Of a stretch of DNA of 64,000 nucleotides, positions 1-10,957 are shown piece by piece. Every line of letters begins with the position of its first letter. The stretch's first letter is position 1. Under the pieces are notes generated by a model, which saw nothing but the letters and a program-made list of their open reading frames with translations, was not told the DNA's origin and did no database searches. Origin of the DNA: Zygnema cylindricum (Eukaryota; Streptophyta; Zygnematophyceae; Zygnematales; Zygnemataceae); contig JBBHKE010003513.1 of the NCBI GenBank assembly GCA_037447655.1, positions 62,001 through 126,000 on the forward strand. Reading direction: 5' to 3'. A program made the position numbers and the translations under genes.

Positions 1-2219
1 AATTTTGAAAATATCAAGAAAGAAAATAAGCATTTAAAAGTGGATTTTTTTGTGGGTTTTTGGCACGTTATGGAAATTTTCTTAGTTTCTCTTTAAATTG
101 GTCAGTTCGAGACCTTTATTTGGAAAATTTACTTGTTATGGGAAGTGAACATCCTTTTTTTTTGTTTGCTCGAAATGTGAGCCAAAATTTTACTCCTTAA
201 ATTATTGTTTGAAATTTTTCCCAATATCTCAACATTTTTCATTAAAAAGAGTATAAAGCCTGTGAATCATGTTGGTTTGCTGACATATTAACGTTAATCT
301 AATACCCATCTGTTTTATAAACTAGTTTATGAAATATCTTTGTTGTTATTAATATAAAAAAACACATTTGTAATAAATATGGGTTCATGAAGCATCTATT
401 TTAGTTTGTTAATATGTTAATTATTACACATTTACTGTAATAATGGGTTTATGAAAACCTTTTGTCGTACACTAGTATGCTAGTAAAATCTCTTGTTGTG
501 TTAGTATGTTAATTATGCCCGTAATTAAAATAAATGGGTACATCGGATACCCCTTGTTCTTTATTAATACGTCAATACCCAGTTTAAAAGGGTTTATAAA
601 CTATCTCTTTTTGGATGTTAATATGCTAATTCTTGTCTGTAGAAATTAATTGATTTATGACGTACCTCTTGCTGTGGGGTTTGATCTCCACGGAAAGCGA
701 TAGAAGTAAACAATTTTCCACAATACGTTCCAGGATTGAGCCAATAAAACTGAGTTATGTTTCTCGTAAAATTTGTATTTATTATAACAGCTTTGTCCTT
801 TCCGTATGACAAAGGTTTTCACGCAAGGTTAAGGATTGACCGCGTCTCCCCTTATGATGCAAACCTATAAAAAATATTTTGTTAAGAAAATAAACTTAAG
901 AAAAAGTTTAACTTAAAAAAACAAACACTTAAAAGTGATGTAATCTGAAAAGGCTTGATTCAGACATGTTTGCTTTAAGAATGTTCTTCTGGAATATTGT
1001 TTATAATGGGTATATTGCTTATATAAGGTACTACCTTGACTTTGTTTGAAGTTATCAGCTGGATTGGAAATTTCGAATTGAGTCCTTAAAATTCATGTTG
1101 AAAATTGTGTGTTTATACATTAATTTATATGGACATCACAGCTGTCATAAAAGGATGCAAAAAAAGAACGTCCAAACAGAGTATTGAACCAGATACTCAG
1201 ATATAAAAACACGCACATAAATACAAAAAATATGTAAAATAGTTGAAAGAAAGTAAATCTTCGCCATAAGAACACAGAAAATGGCACATTGCCTAACAGA
1301 AAAACCAAAAAAAAACATTCAAAAAGGGAATAATTGCAAATTACTCTACAATATTAGAATGACATATTGTAAAAAGAGGCAATTTCAAAAAAATGATATT
1401 GTAAAACGAATACTATGAAATGACTGTAGAGTAGATGAATATTTTCTAAAATGAGGGCATTTGAAAATAAGTATTTTTCAAAAGGAGGTTTAAGGTACAA
1501 TACTTGTTGAAAAATCTGGAGTTGAAAGCAATTAAGACTCGCATTTGGGGATCCACTTCCATTAAGAGATTGTATGTTAAAATTTTTTGAGATCGAAGAA
1601 CACGTATCATTCTTGAAAAAAACAAATAATTAGTGACATATAGTTAGAAATAGCCATACACGAAAAAAACGGAAAAAAAAAGTATAAATGGTGATTTCTT
1701 CCTCATGCGTAGTTTTCCTTTGTTTTTAAATATTCATGGTTTTTAGGGCTTTATATTTATTTGAATTTATTATAACAAAAATAAAAAAAACAGTGCAGAA
1801 ATGGTTTTACTTAATTGTTGTTTGACTATAAATTGCTTCTTTTTTCTTTGAGGTTATGCTCAACAGTTTCGTAATTTAAGTCTAGAGCATCCTATGTAAA
1901 TGGTCTAAAATATATTAAAAAAAAAAATTCATGCAATGTTCTCAATCAAAATTGTAAAATGTTTTTTGAAACAAAGGACATTGAAACAATAACCAATATA
2001 ATTACTACATACATCTATATAGTTTGTGTCTTTTTTGAGGTTCTTAAGGGGATTAACCTCTTGTACGACATAATTCAAGGAATAATTCACGCCTTTAGTA
2101 ACATTCACGATCATATTTGCGTTTAAAAATCGGGTACAATCTAATCCCTGTATTTGGGATAATGCCATAAAGTTTGTTTAGACTATTCCCAAATTAAAAA
2201 AAAATGTTTTGTATGGATT
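1..2219. other. AT-rich gene-free flank
   Basis: No reading frame here resembles a known protein. Frames of 62-79 codons exist on the minus strand (618-812, 1120-1308, 1929-2168), but they are short, AT-biased, unrelated to one another and have no recognisable motif. The DNA has many A and T runs. Apart from a degenerate tandem repeat at about 300-680 I see no LTR, transposon end or RNA gene. Confidence 0.6.
300..680. repeat. Degenerate tandem repeat of roughly 70-85 bp
   Basis: Four or five imperfect copies share the order ATGGGTTTATGAA, then a C/T-rich CTTTTTGT-like stretch, then TTAGTATGTTAATTA. Recognisable copies begin near 305, 375, 443, 535 and 585. The copies differ by many substitutions and small indels, so the array is old. 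It shares no visible sequence with the 40 bp satellite further right. Confidence 0.5.
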
Positions 2220-2224
2220 TCTAT

Positions 2225-3250
2225 CCTGAAAGAAAAAGCAAACATGCAACGACGAAGACGACAACGACACGAGGATGACGACACCACCAACGACGGTAAT
2301 GACGGCGGTGTAAGCGATATTGTCAATGATGAGGGTACCAATGGCGAACACAATGGCAACGCTAAAGATGATGGCGTTGCGACGTTGAAATGACGACGTG
2401 GACGATAGGGGTGGTGATGTTAACAATGACGACAACAAGGGCAAAGGCCGCAAGTGTACTTCTAACGATGAGAATGAGGAAAACATTAAGCATGAGCATA
2501 AAGACGTGGACAACACGAAGCACGACAAAAAAAGACGACGACCTTGACAGCAACTAGCATGACAACATTGACGATGATAAGAGTGACAACGACGACGACG
2601 ACGGCGATGACGATGAAGGTGATGCTAAGGCTACACCAAGGACGACAACGGCGACACTAACAAAGACAACGACACCATGCAAGACAACGACAAGGATGAG
2701 GACAAGGCCGAGATCGACAACAGGGTCAACGACAACAACCACGAGGACAACGCCGACACTAAGGATCACGACGACATAAAAAAAAACGATGAAGACACAA
2801 AAGGTGACGACGAGATGACGTTGATAATGGTTGTATGGTGATTGACGACAACGATGACTATGGCGACAACAGTGGGGATGACGTCAACATCGATGACGAG
2901 GAAAAACAAGAGGACAAGGTCAACACTAAAAACGATGAGTAACAACGTTGACGACTCCAAAGGTGACAACGATGATAATGACACACGATGAAAAATACGT
3001 TGACTACAACGACAACTATGTGGAGGACACCCACCATGACAAAGATGCCATCGATAACAGCGTTGACAAAGACACCAATGACGACGACAACATAAACGAC
3101 GACACCGATAACGGTGATGACGCTAAGGATGATGCCAAAACCAGCAAAGACGATTACAACAATGAAAATGACAGTAGCAAAGATGACGACATCAACAACG
3201 GCAACAAGAACAACAATAACATGGACAAAAAAAAAAAAAACAAAAAAAAA
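2225..3250. repeat. Low-complexity (GAC/GAT/AAC)n trinucleotide block
   Basis: About 1 kb of plus strand is built almost entirely from GAC, GAT, AAC and ACG triplets with scattered interruptions. This creates open frames in several phases: a D/N/K-rich plus-strand frame at 2948-3268 and V/L/S-rich minus-strand frames. All look like by-products of trinucleotide composition. None has a domain or a conserved non-repeat portion, so I do not call a gene. Confidence 0.7.
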
Positions 3251-5934
3251 ACGAAAATAAATTTCTAAGTAGTGTAAAAAATCTTCTCTTTACATGTGTT
3301 TTTTGTGTAAAGGAAATACAGTGCCTACTAAACCTAAAAAAAACAAAGACCGAAAAAATTAATTCATTGTCACTTTTCCAGATTTCATAGTCTGAGATTT
3401 TCCATAATTTTCAACCCTTCTTTACACCCTATTTCACCATGACAGATAATTATAGTGGTAGACATGAATACTGGTGTATTGTGGGCTGCAAAGTGTAGTT
3501 GTATTATAGTTTTTCATGCATACAATTTATAAAACATATTATAAATGGAAAAAAGGGGTCTACCTAAAAAAAGTGTGCCATAACTTACAGGATTTTGAGA
3601 GATAAAATATGTTTGGTTTTTTCCGTACACGTTATATACGGTGTAGCAAGTAATATTAAATCCGTTTGGAATCGTGTATTATTGGAGCTTTCCTATGACA
3701 CTGGTACCTACAAAAAACACAAGTAATAGAAAAAAAGATAAAGAGACAAATAACGGGAGAAAGCACAAGAAAAAATGTAAAAATAGACAAACCTAAAAAG
3801 ACAGGAACAGTGAGGAAAAAAAACATAAACCACCCATTATTTTTTGAGCATCCATGACGTTATATTCTTCCTTTTCAGTTCTCTATTTTAAATTTCATTT
3901 TAACATCGGTCAATTTTCAAATTAAACATAGTCTTGCCGAGTCAACCATCAATAGTTTTTTGCCGTCACTTTAATACTAGTTTTTGATAGGAAATGGTCA
4001 GAACTCTCTGCAAGTCACGTCAGTCATTCCTTCAATTCTCTCAATTTTAAACTGACAACAATTTTTAGTTTTCTTTTTGTTTCAAATAAAATTCATTCAC
4101 AGTTTATGAATTGCCAATTTCAAGTGTCATTTTGAGTAGTAACTAAGAGCTGACATAGAAACAAACCCACATTTTCTTTCTCTCCCCACGATAGTCAGGT
4201 TCTAGTTTCCAATTCTTAGTTTGACTTTCATTATTTCATCATTCCTATGGTATTATAACGGAAACGTTTTTAACGGCCGCGATATGCGGAGAGTCCAGAT
4301 TTCCATTGGTAGCAAAAAACAAGATTCTTTTCGTCCAAACTTTTGTTTTTTTAGAGACCATATCATGTACTTGCGCTGGACTCTTGAGTTTGTATATTCC
4401 AATATTACAGTTTACTTCTGAATACATATTTGGTTTTTTGTTCCCCGTTTACTTTGATTAACGGGTCTCGAGGTAAGTGCGATATCCTTATCTCTATTAT
4501 TAAGTTCCACCTCTGCGTTTTTTCTAACTGGTCGTATAATGATTGCTAATAATTTGGCCGCCCGGCGCAACAAGGGAAGCTCAAACAGTTCAGAATAATT
4601 GGACGTTGTCGCTCTCAACAAAATATTTTTATGCTTTTTGTACTTCCGAACTGTGTACCATTCATCTTTACAGTAAATCGTAAGATCGTACGATATTGTT
4701 TAGTTCGTTCATTTCATAAAGTAGACATGTCGTACATACTTTGTTCTATATTGCACATCCTATTTTAGTGGAAGCACCAATTTTGGCACGATAGGATCTA
4801 CTAACCGTTTTTGATTTTCATGGCTATTAGTCTACCATTTTTTTTATAGCGCGTCGTCTCAACGCATATTCCAAAGAGCACGCTTATCACATAAACAGGT
4901 GTACGTAATGTGATATGAAGGAAAGAAAAACATTATATCATGTTTTAAGTAGCGATATTTGGACTACGGTATAAAGCACACTTAGGTGTTAGGAAAACAT
5001 TTTTTTGCAAAAATCTTGAAGGTCAAAATACAGTGTGCCAGAGCTCGAGCCGGGGTCCTTCAAAAAACCATCATCGCATTTACGGCTACTCTGCCACCTC
5101 GGACATTGAGACGACGTTTCCATTTCAATATTGAGTGTAAATGAATCCCACATCTCGAGTATTGAGAGGCAAATCGATTTTGCGCACAATCCGAGGCGGA
5201 AAAGTGTAACAGCTAGGACCTTTTTGGAAAAATCCTTTAGTGGGCTAACCATTATGCAATCAGCCCGCACAAAAGAGAAGCGAGTCCAATAATTTTTGCT
5301 ACATGGAGTGGGTGAACCCCGTATGCTGGGTATTGAGCGGTAAATCTTGCGTATGTCTCACTTGAAGAAAAACAAAAAAATGCTTAATGTAAGGGATGAA
5401 CATTACGGTGAACCATAAACATGACCAAATATAAGCAATGCTGAAGGACTTTGACTAAAAACGGAAGTAGCAAAAATAAACCAGCAGTAAACACTACCTT
5501 ATAATCTAAACACAATGGAAAAGGTGGGCCGATAGCCTCAATCTAAAAGTTACTCTACGCAAAAGATCACAAGTGCGGAAATCATGCATGTCCTATCGGA
5601 TTGTGGGGTAATAAATAAAAAAATCCACCACCTCAACTACCAACGTGTTTTGTCTTAGCAGTTCATTGAGAATGCTAGGTTTGGGGGTATATCTTACAAC
5701 TCAATTAGATTAAAAAAATTAGCAAACAACTCACAAAGAACACTGGTGAGGACTCCACTAGAGTTGTCTGGTGTATACACAAAAAGGCAAATGCACGTGA
5801 AATCGCCCCTCGAATTGACACATATGCCAACACCACCTGGATTGTTGCCACCAAAAGTTCAAGGAAACTCTGTGTGCACGCCACTTGAGAAAATGAAAAT
5901 TCATTACTTTGGTTATGGTTAGGATGAAATAATA
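3251..5934. other. Gene-free intergenic DNA
   Basis: I see nothing codable here. The longest frames (4221-4421 plus, 4412-4621 minus, 4989-5270 minus, at most 93 codons) have no recognised motif and partly overlap each other. A short near-repeat with GTATTGAG and AAATC occurs at about 5159 and 5331. No LTR termini, tRNA-like fold or satellite monomer was found. Confidence 0.5.
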
Positions 5935-6105
5935 GCAAAAGTGAGCAGGAGGGGAAAGGAGGATAAAAAGGGCGAGGGAAAGGTGGAGGGAGAGGGAGAG
6001 GTATGGGGAGAGGAAGAGAGAAGCAAAGGGGGTTAGAGAGAGTAAGGGAGAGAGAGAGGGAGTGGGAGAGAGTGGGAAATGGAGAAAAGGGAATGTAAAA
6101 AGTGA
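5935..6105 (+). repeat. Polypurine (GGGAGA-like) tract 1
   Basis: The plus strand is almost pure A/G (GAGGGAGAGGGAGAGG-like) for about 170 bases, with few pyrimidines. Minus-strand frames across it encode only P/L/S low complexity. It is a candidate for triplex (H-DNA) formation. An AT-rich spacer of about 230 bp (6106-6334), in which I see nothing, separates it from tract 2. Confidence 0.75.
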
Positions 6106-6334
6106 CAAATCGATAAAATAAATAAATGGTAAAGCAAAATACGTGAACAAGTAACAACAACATAAAAGAGAAAACTCCACGAAAGACATTATATTCCACG
6201 GAGATTTTTTTTTTATGAAAGACAGTATTTCAAGTATTAACGAATCGTCAGATGACCATAAACCAAAACATAACTAAATTGGTATCAAACTAGACAGCCA
6301 ATTAATTAAAAATAGAAAAGTCGCACGATACACG

Positions 6335-6835
6335 ATTACAAAGGGCGAGGGAAAGAGGAAGAGGGATAAAAAGGATAAGAGAGAAGAAGGTATAGAGAGA
6401 GGGAGGGAGAGGCAAAGGTGGTAAAACAACAAGGGAAAAGGAAGAAGGGGAGGGAGAAGGACAAAAATTGAGTGAAGGAAAAGAGATGGAAACAGAGGGG
6501 TTGAGGAAGAGGGAGTGGAAAAAGGTGAGTGAGATGCAAAGTGAGAGGTAGAGGAAGAGGAAGAGGGCGAGGGAGAGGGAAAAGGAAGGGGAAGGGGGAG
6601 GGGGAGTAGGAGGGAGAGCAAGAAAGAGAGGCAGAGTAAGAGCGAATGTGGTGAGGGAATAATAAGAGAGCGTGGGGAGAGAGAGGAAGTCAGATAGCGG
6701 AAGGTAGAGGGACAAGGAGAGAGGAGGGACAAGGAGAGAGAAGGCGACAGAGAGGGAAAAGGAGAAGGTGACAGAGAGGTTGGGAGAGAAGGTAAGGAAA
6801 GGAGGGGCGAGCGCAAACGAGGGTAAGGGAACGAG
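6335..6835 (+). repeat. Polypurine (GGGAGA-like) tract 2
   Basis: About 500 bases of nearly uninterrupted purine on the plus strand, mostly AGGG, GAGA and GGAAG words. Its right edge runs directly into the methyltransferase reading frame of element D, without an LTR, PBS or gag in between. The 5' part of element D therefore appears to have been lost or replaced at this junction. Minus-strand S/P/L-rich frames here are composition artefacts. Confidence 0.75.
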
Positions 6836-6840
6836 AGGCC

Positions 6841-7847
6841 AAGGACACCAGGACGTTCGGAGCAGAACTTTCTTTCAAATGATCAGACTAATAACAGGGT
6901 TACAGGAACGCCAGGACACACCAGTGGGGTACGTCTTGGAAAACGTTCACCCCACAGATGATAAGAGAAAACAGGTGGTCAATAGCTGGAACCAAGTGAC
7001 CAAGGTTCTAGGGACCCCCATAGTTTTTGATGCAGCTCAGATCGGCTCAAGAGCCCACAGAGTTCGGGCATATTGGACCAACTTGGTCCCTCTTCCAATC
7101 CTCCAACAGCTGTTGAGAACACAGGTTACAGATCCCAACATCACGGTCCAACAGATCCTCGGACCGGGGCGAATGGCCACACCGGTGATCAAAGCCGACA
7201 GAGCACCATTCTTCTGTTGTAATAAGCATGGGTATCCACGGAGGGCCCTCCCAACTCTGGTATCTTTTCCTAATAGCCACGCTTACCGGAAGGGCGCACC
7301 AGGAATGATCTTTGACAGCACAACCGCCACGTGGACAGCGCCGAATATTATAGAACGGGAACAGGCAATGGGGTTTCAACAGGGAACCACAGCTGCGCCA
7401 GGGGTATCGGCTTCAAAAAGGTGCAGTTTAATCGGACAAAGCATGGATTTAAATGCAATTTCCTGGGTACTGAAACATTCTCTTGCGTTCTCCAGCCTTC
7501 AGTCTCCAAAATCACGGACAATATACCTTCAAGCTCCACAGTTGTTGGCCAGACAAGCAACTCTAAAGCTAGAGGGGGGGAGAGAGACAAGGAGGGAAAA
7601 ATTCACATTCACCAAATTCCCAGGAACTTCCTCAGTGGGGGGGAGCAATGCCACACCGGACCCAGGAGTTTCCTTAGTGGGGGGGGGCGGAGTCCCAGAA
7701 CAGGACAGCTTAGAGGAAGTTGTCAGCAGCAGCGTTTTAACAACCGAACAAGGGACCAACCCACAGGTAGAGCTGACCTTCGACATCTCTTTCTTGGGTA
7801 GACCACCGGAAGCATTGGCGGCAGTGGAACCTGGGAAGATGGACTAG
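6841..7847 (+). pseudogene. DNMT3-like C5-cytosine DNA methyltransferase domain (C-terminal half), in frame with pol
   Basis: C5-methyltransferases transfer a methyl group from SAM to cytosine. Visible in order: RTFFQMIRLI; the ENV motif (YVLENVHP, near 6933); DKR; a block resembling DNMT3 around FDAAQIGSRAHRVRAYWTNL (near 7029-7088), equivalent to the DNMT3 segment with AHRAR and W-NL; and a C-terminal region with MGFQQG and SLIGQS that fits motifs IX-X. The SAM-binding motif I and the catalytic Pro-Cys motif are absent. GQGHQDV lies where the PCQ/N motif would be expected, but has no Cys. The N-terminal third is therefore lost into the polypurine tract. After about residue 240 comes a G/T/S-rich linker, then a TAG at 7845-7847, after which the same frame continues into RT. 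I see no aspartic-protease motif in the linker. DNMT3 affinity is judged by eye; a DRM-type origin is less likely. Confidence 0.82.
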
Positions 7848-9554
7848 ACTCTAGGTGAACAGCTAGACCCACAGCAGAAGGCCCGGCTCTCCAAGCTGTT
7901 AGAAGATAACGGGCAGGTGTTCGCCTGGTCGGACACCGATGTAGGGATCTATAAAGGGACTCCCTTTCGGATTGACTTGATCGACGAGACGGCTACTGTT
8001 TGGCAGAAACAGTACCCTCTCAGTTTCAAGGAGAAGGAGTTCATCACTTCAAAGGTGCAGACTTTGGTGGAAGCCGGGCTGGTTCAGGAGAGTACAGGAC
8101 TACATGGGTTTGCCTCACCAATCGTGCTCCCGCCGAAGAAAGACTCCTCCGGAAAAACTGTGGATTTCCGAATGTGTGGGGACTATCGGATGCTCAACGC
8201 GGCAACTGTTTCCGACCGTTATCCTATGCCTACCCCGGAAGAGATCTTCGACTCTCTTGCTGGGGCCACCATTTACTCCACTTTGGATATGAAAAATGGA
8301 TTCCACCAGATTGCAATGGAGCCAAAACATCGAGAGAGGACTGCTTTTTGGGCCGGATCCAGGCTATATGAATGGCTGTACATGCCCTTTGGCCTCAAGA
8401 ATGCACCTGCCAAATTCCAACGGGCCATGGACGAGGCTCTCCGGGGGATTGATTTCGCACGGTGTTATATCGACGATGTTATAATTTTCTCCAAGACATT
8501 CGAAGAACACTTGGAGCACATACAGATCGTTCTCCGGGCACTCCAAGCAGCGGGCTTGAAGTGTCACCCGGGGAAGGGCATCTTTGGGGTGCACAAAATT
8601 ATTTATCTGGGTCATGAGGTTACTCACGGGACAGTGGGTCCCCAGATGGTTACGGTGGCAGCCCTAGATGCTCTTCCACCCCCGCATGACATTTCTCCTC
8701 TTCGTACTTTCCTGGGCCTTGCCAACTATTACCGGCGGTTTATTCCTGAATTCAGTAGCCATGCTCAGCCATTGAACCAATTGTTGCGAAAGGACCAGGA
8801 GTGGCAGTGGAAGGAAGAACAGCAGATAGTGTTCCAATTCCTGAAGGATTCCCTCAAACAGCATCTTGTGCTCTGGATGCCCGATCACCACCGGCCTTTT
8901 CTCCTTTATACGAAATGGAGCAGGTTCGGATTGGGAGCAGTTTTGGCTCAATTTGACGATGCAGGGGCTGAGTATGTAGTGGCCTACGCAAGCCGGAGTA
9001 ATAACAGAGCCGAGGGGAATTACAGCAGTTGCCATGGGGAATTACTCGCCGCGGTTTGGGCCATCCAGCACTTTCAGCCTTACCTCTATGGAGTACACTT
9101 CACCCTTATTACGGATCACCAGCCCCTCAAATGGATCATGGAGAACAGTAAGTTGACTGGAAAGCTAGCCAGATGGGTTCTCATCTTGCAGGAATATGAT
9201 TTTAGCATCATCTATAGAGCCGGGGAGATTCATGGGAATGTCGACGGACTCAGCAAGAATCCGGACCCTTCCACCAAGGACTATACAAGGGCGCGACATG
9301 AGAAAGACCCTGAGCTCAGCCTGGGACTTATCCGAGCTTCCTCTGCTTTTATTTGGCTGCCTCGGGCCGAAGGAGAACTGTCAACTTTTGCTGCAGATGT
9401 AGAGGGGCAGGCCCCCATTGGAGCCGGCCAGAAGGATATATGGAATGACAGCGATTCCCTCCAATCTATCCAGAAGGGCTCTCCTCTATCCTACCTTGCC
9501 GGAAGTGAATTGTCTCGTGTTCAGAACCGAATGGCGGCTTATGAATGGGAATAA
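7848..9554 (+). pseudogene. Element D reverse transcriptase and RNase H
   Basis: The frame continues from the methyltransferase linker, first with VFAWSDTD typical of the Ty3/gypsy RT N-terminus. RT motifs follow: FRMCGDYRMLN, YSTLDMKNGFHQIAM, MPFGLKNAPAKFQRAM, and the catalytic YIDD in CYIDDVIIFS near 8465. The connection has LGLANYYRRFIPEF. RNase H has TDHQPLKW and the terminal NVDGLSKNP. Its first catalytic position, normally Asp in a T-D-x-S context, reads T-K-W-S (near 8910), so RNase H should be inactive. A TAA at 9552-9554 interrupts the frame, which resumes immediately into integrase. The stop probably replaced a Gln codon (C to T). Confidence 0.92.
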
Positions 9555-10500
9555 GGCATCCTTCTCCGGAAATGGGCCGATGGGACGAGGAAAGTGGTTC
9601 CCCCTCCGGCAGATCGAGAAACGCTCATTGTCCGGCTTCACCAGCAATGCGGGCACTTCGGACAGAAACGAACCACCTCGCTAGTCACAGGGTCGTATTA
9701 GTGGCATGGGTTACGGGCCCAGGTCAATCATGTGGTGCAGACGTGCCCTTCCTGTGACCGGGTAAAAGCAGCTTTTGACAAAAAGGGTGGGACTGAGCTT
9801 CACTCCCTCCCCATCCGAGGGATGTTTTACAGATGGTCACTAGATCTGCTAAGACCACTTCCTACTAGCCGGAGGGGGAATCGTTTTGTTCTGGTCATGA
9901 TTGAACACTTCTCTAAGTGGATTGAATTGGTGGTTCTTCCACGAAAGGAGTCCAAAGCAATCGCGGACGCATTCTTGCAGAGAGTGTTGTCCCAATTTGG
10001 AGCACCGGCTGAAGTTCTGACGGATCAGGGATCCGAGTTTGTCGGAGAATTTTCTAACCTTCTGGAGAAGTGCCTCACTGACCACAGGTTAACCAGCCGA
10101 GACCACCCCCAAGCCGACGGCTTGGCCGAGAGGTGCGTACAGACAGTGAAGCGGTCACTACGGAAATATGCGGTTGAAGAGGATTTGGGGGAGTGGGACA
10201 CACGGGTGCCTTGGATTGCTATGGGGTACAGGTTCAGCAGGCAGGCATCTCTCCACTCCTATAGCCCTTACTTCATTCTCTTCGGCCGACATCCCATCCT
10301 ACCAGGGGCTGCGTCGGCTCAGGCGGTTGTTTTTCCGGAGATGGACAACCGGGGTACTGTAGAGAAACTGATTGCCGACCGTGCTAAGGTATTTCAGCGG
10401 GAAATACCTCTGGCCATGGGCAATTTACAGGCTGCTCAGCACAGAGATCAACTCTGGTATTCCCAACGACGGAGCGGCAATTATGTCCCCCGGCAACGTC
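9555..10500 (+). pseudogene. Element D integrase (H2C2 zinc finger and DDE core)
   Basis: Same frame as the RT. The H-x3-H pair is in LHQQCGHFG (near 9628), followed by a TAG at 9699-9701 in a context where tyrosine is usual (xYWHGLR), and the C-x2-C pair is in CPSCDR near 9738. The catalytic core has Asp in WSLDLL, Asp in LTDQGSEF and Glu in QADGLAERCVQTVKRSL. The last two are spaced as in a DD35E integrase. It would insert element cDNA into host chromatin. The stop is the only visible lesion in this part. Confidence 0.9.
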
Positions 10501-10895
10501 GATTTGTGCCCGGGGATTTTGTGTATCGCATGCAACAGAAAAAGGATACTTTGGACATTTCGGCCGGACGGGTGATTCTGAAAGTTGTGGAGGTCTCAAA
10601 CAAAGGGGTTCTTACCTTGGAAGGGAAGGATGGCCGCAAAATTAAAGAAAATCAGATCAATGTGGCCCCTTGCCATCTGCGAGGGTTAGAGGATGAACCC
10701 ACTTTCCACCTCACTTATTTTGCAGACCCTCCAGCCTGTTCCTCTGCCTGCCATGTGTCCTCCGTACCCTACCTCCTGTTGGTGTGTGAACGCAATCACC
10801 AGGGGTGGCATGACTGCTTCCTACCTCTGAATTGGGAGCCCCACTCTCAACCCGCAAATCCGTGGTTCTATGGGGACTGCGAGTTTGGCGGCTAA
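10501..10895 (+). pseudogene. Element D integrase C-terminal tail with degenerate PHD-like finger
   Basis: After the integrase core a basic domain (QRRFVPGDFVYRM, IKENQINVAP) resembles the usual SH3-like GPY/F region. The final ~55 residues (about 10,725-10,895) then follow a PHD-finger pattern: a Cys pair (ACSSAC), a hydrophobic run ending in Cys (YLLLVCERN), GWHDC, and W-F-Y-G-D-C-E before the stop. PHD fingers use a C4-H-C3 zinc pattern and often read histone H3 tails. Two expected cysteines are replaced (Asn in CERN, Tyr in WFYGDC) and H-x-C is one residue short, so the finger is probably decayed. A chromodomain is the commoner C-terminal addition in Ty3/gypsy integrases. Assignment rests on residue pattern only. 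Confidence 0.65.
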
Positions 10896-10905
10896 TCTGT
10901 CTAAT

Positions 10906-10931
10906 CCTCTTAGTCACGTGGGACTAAGAGG
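10906..10931 (+). other. Perfect 10 bp inverted repeat upstream of the polypurine tract
   Basis: CCTCTTAGTC pairs perfectly with GACTAAGAGG across a six-base ACGTGG loop, a few bases after the pol stop codon. The right arm runs into the G-run of the polypurine tract. It could fold at the RNA level near the plus-strand primer; its role is unknown. Confidence 0.7.
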
Positions 10932-10957
10932 GGGGGGGAAATCTGGGAAGGGGGGTA
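10926..10957 (+). promoter_or_regulatory. Probable polypurine tract (plus-strand primer) of element D
   Basis: AAGAGGGGGGGGGAAA is followed after TCT by GGGAAGGGGGG, directly downstream of pol. LTR retrotransposons leave an RNase H-resistant purine run here, immediately before the 3' LTR. Which of the two purine runs is used cannot be decided without a second LTR copy. Confidence 0.65.

Noticed and set aside
2178-3268. Val/Leu-rich minus-strand and Asp/Asn-rich plus-strand frames as genes
   Set aside because: They arise from trinucleotide low complexity and have no non-repetitive conserved part.
4989-5270. 93-codon minus-strand frame as a small gene
   Set aside because: No recognisable motif, AT-biased surroundings, and no neighbouring exon-like frame; not enough to support a call.
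5705-6878. Long minus-strand frames rich in S, P and L (up to 180 codons)
   Set aside because: They are antisense to polypurine tracts; overlapping frames in all phases stay open because of composition, and there is no domain.
7331-7801. 156-codon plus-strand frame overlapping the methyltransferase
   Set aside because: It is a shadow in another phase; the DNMT3-type motifs and continuity with pol are in the main frame.
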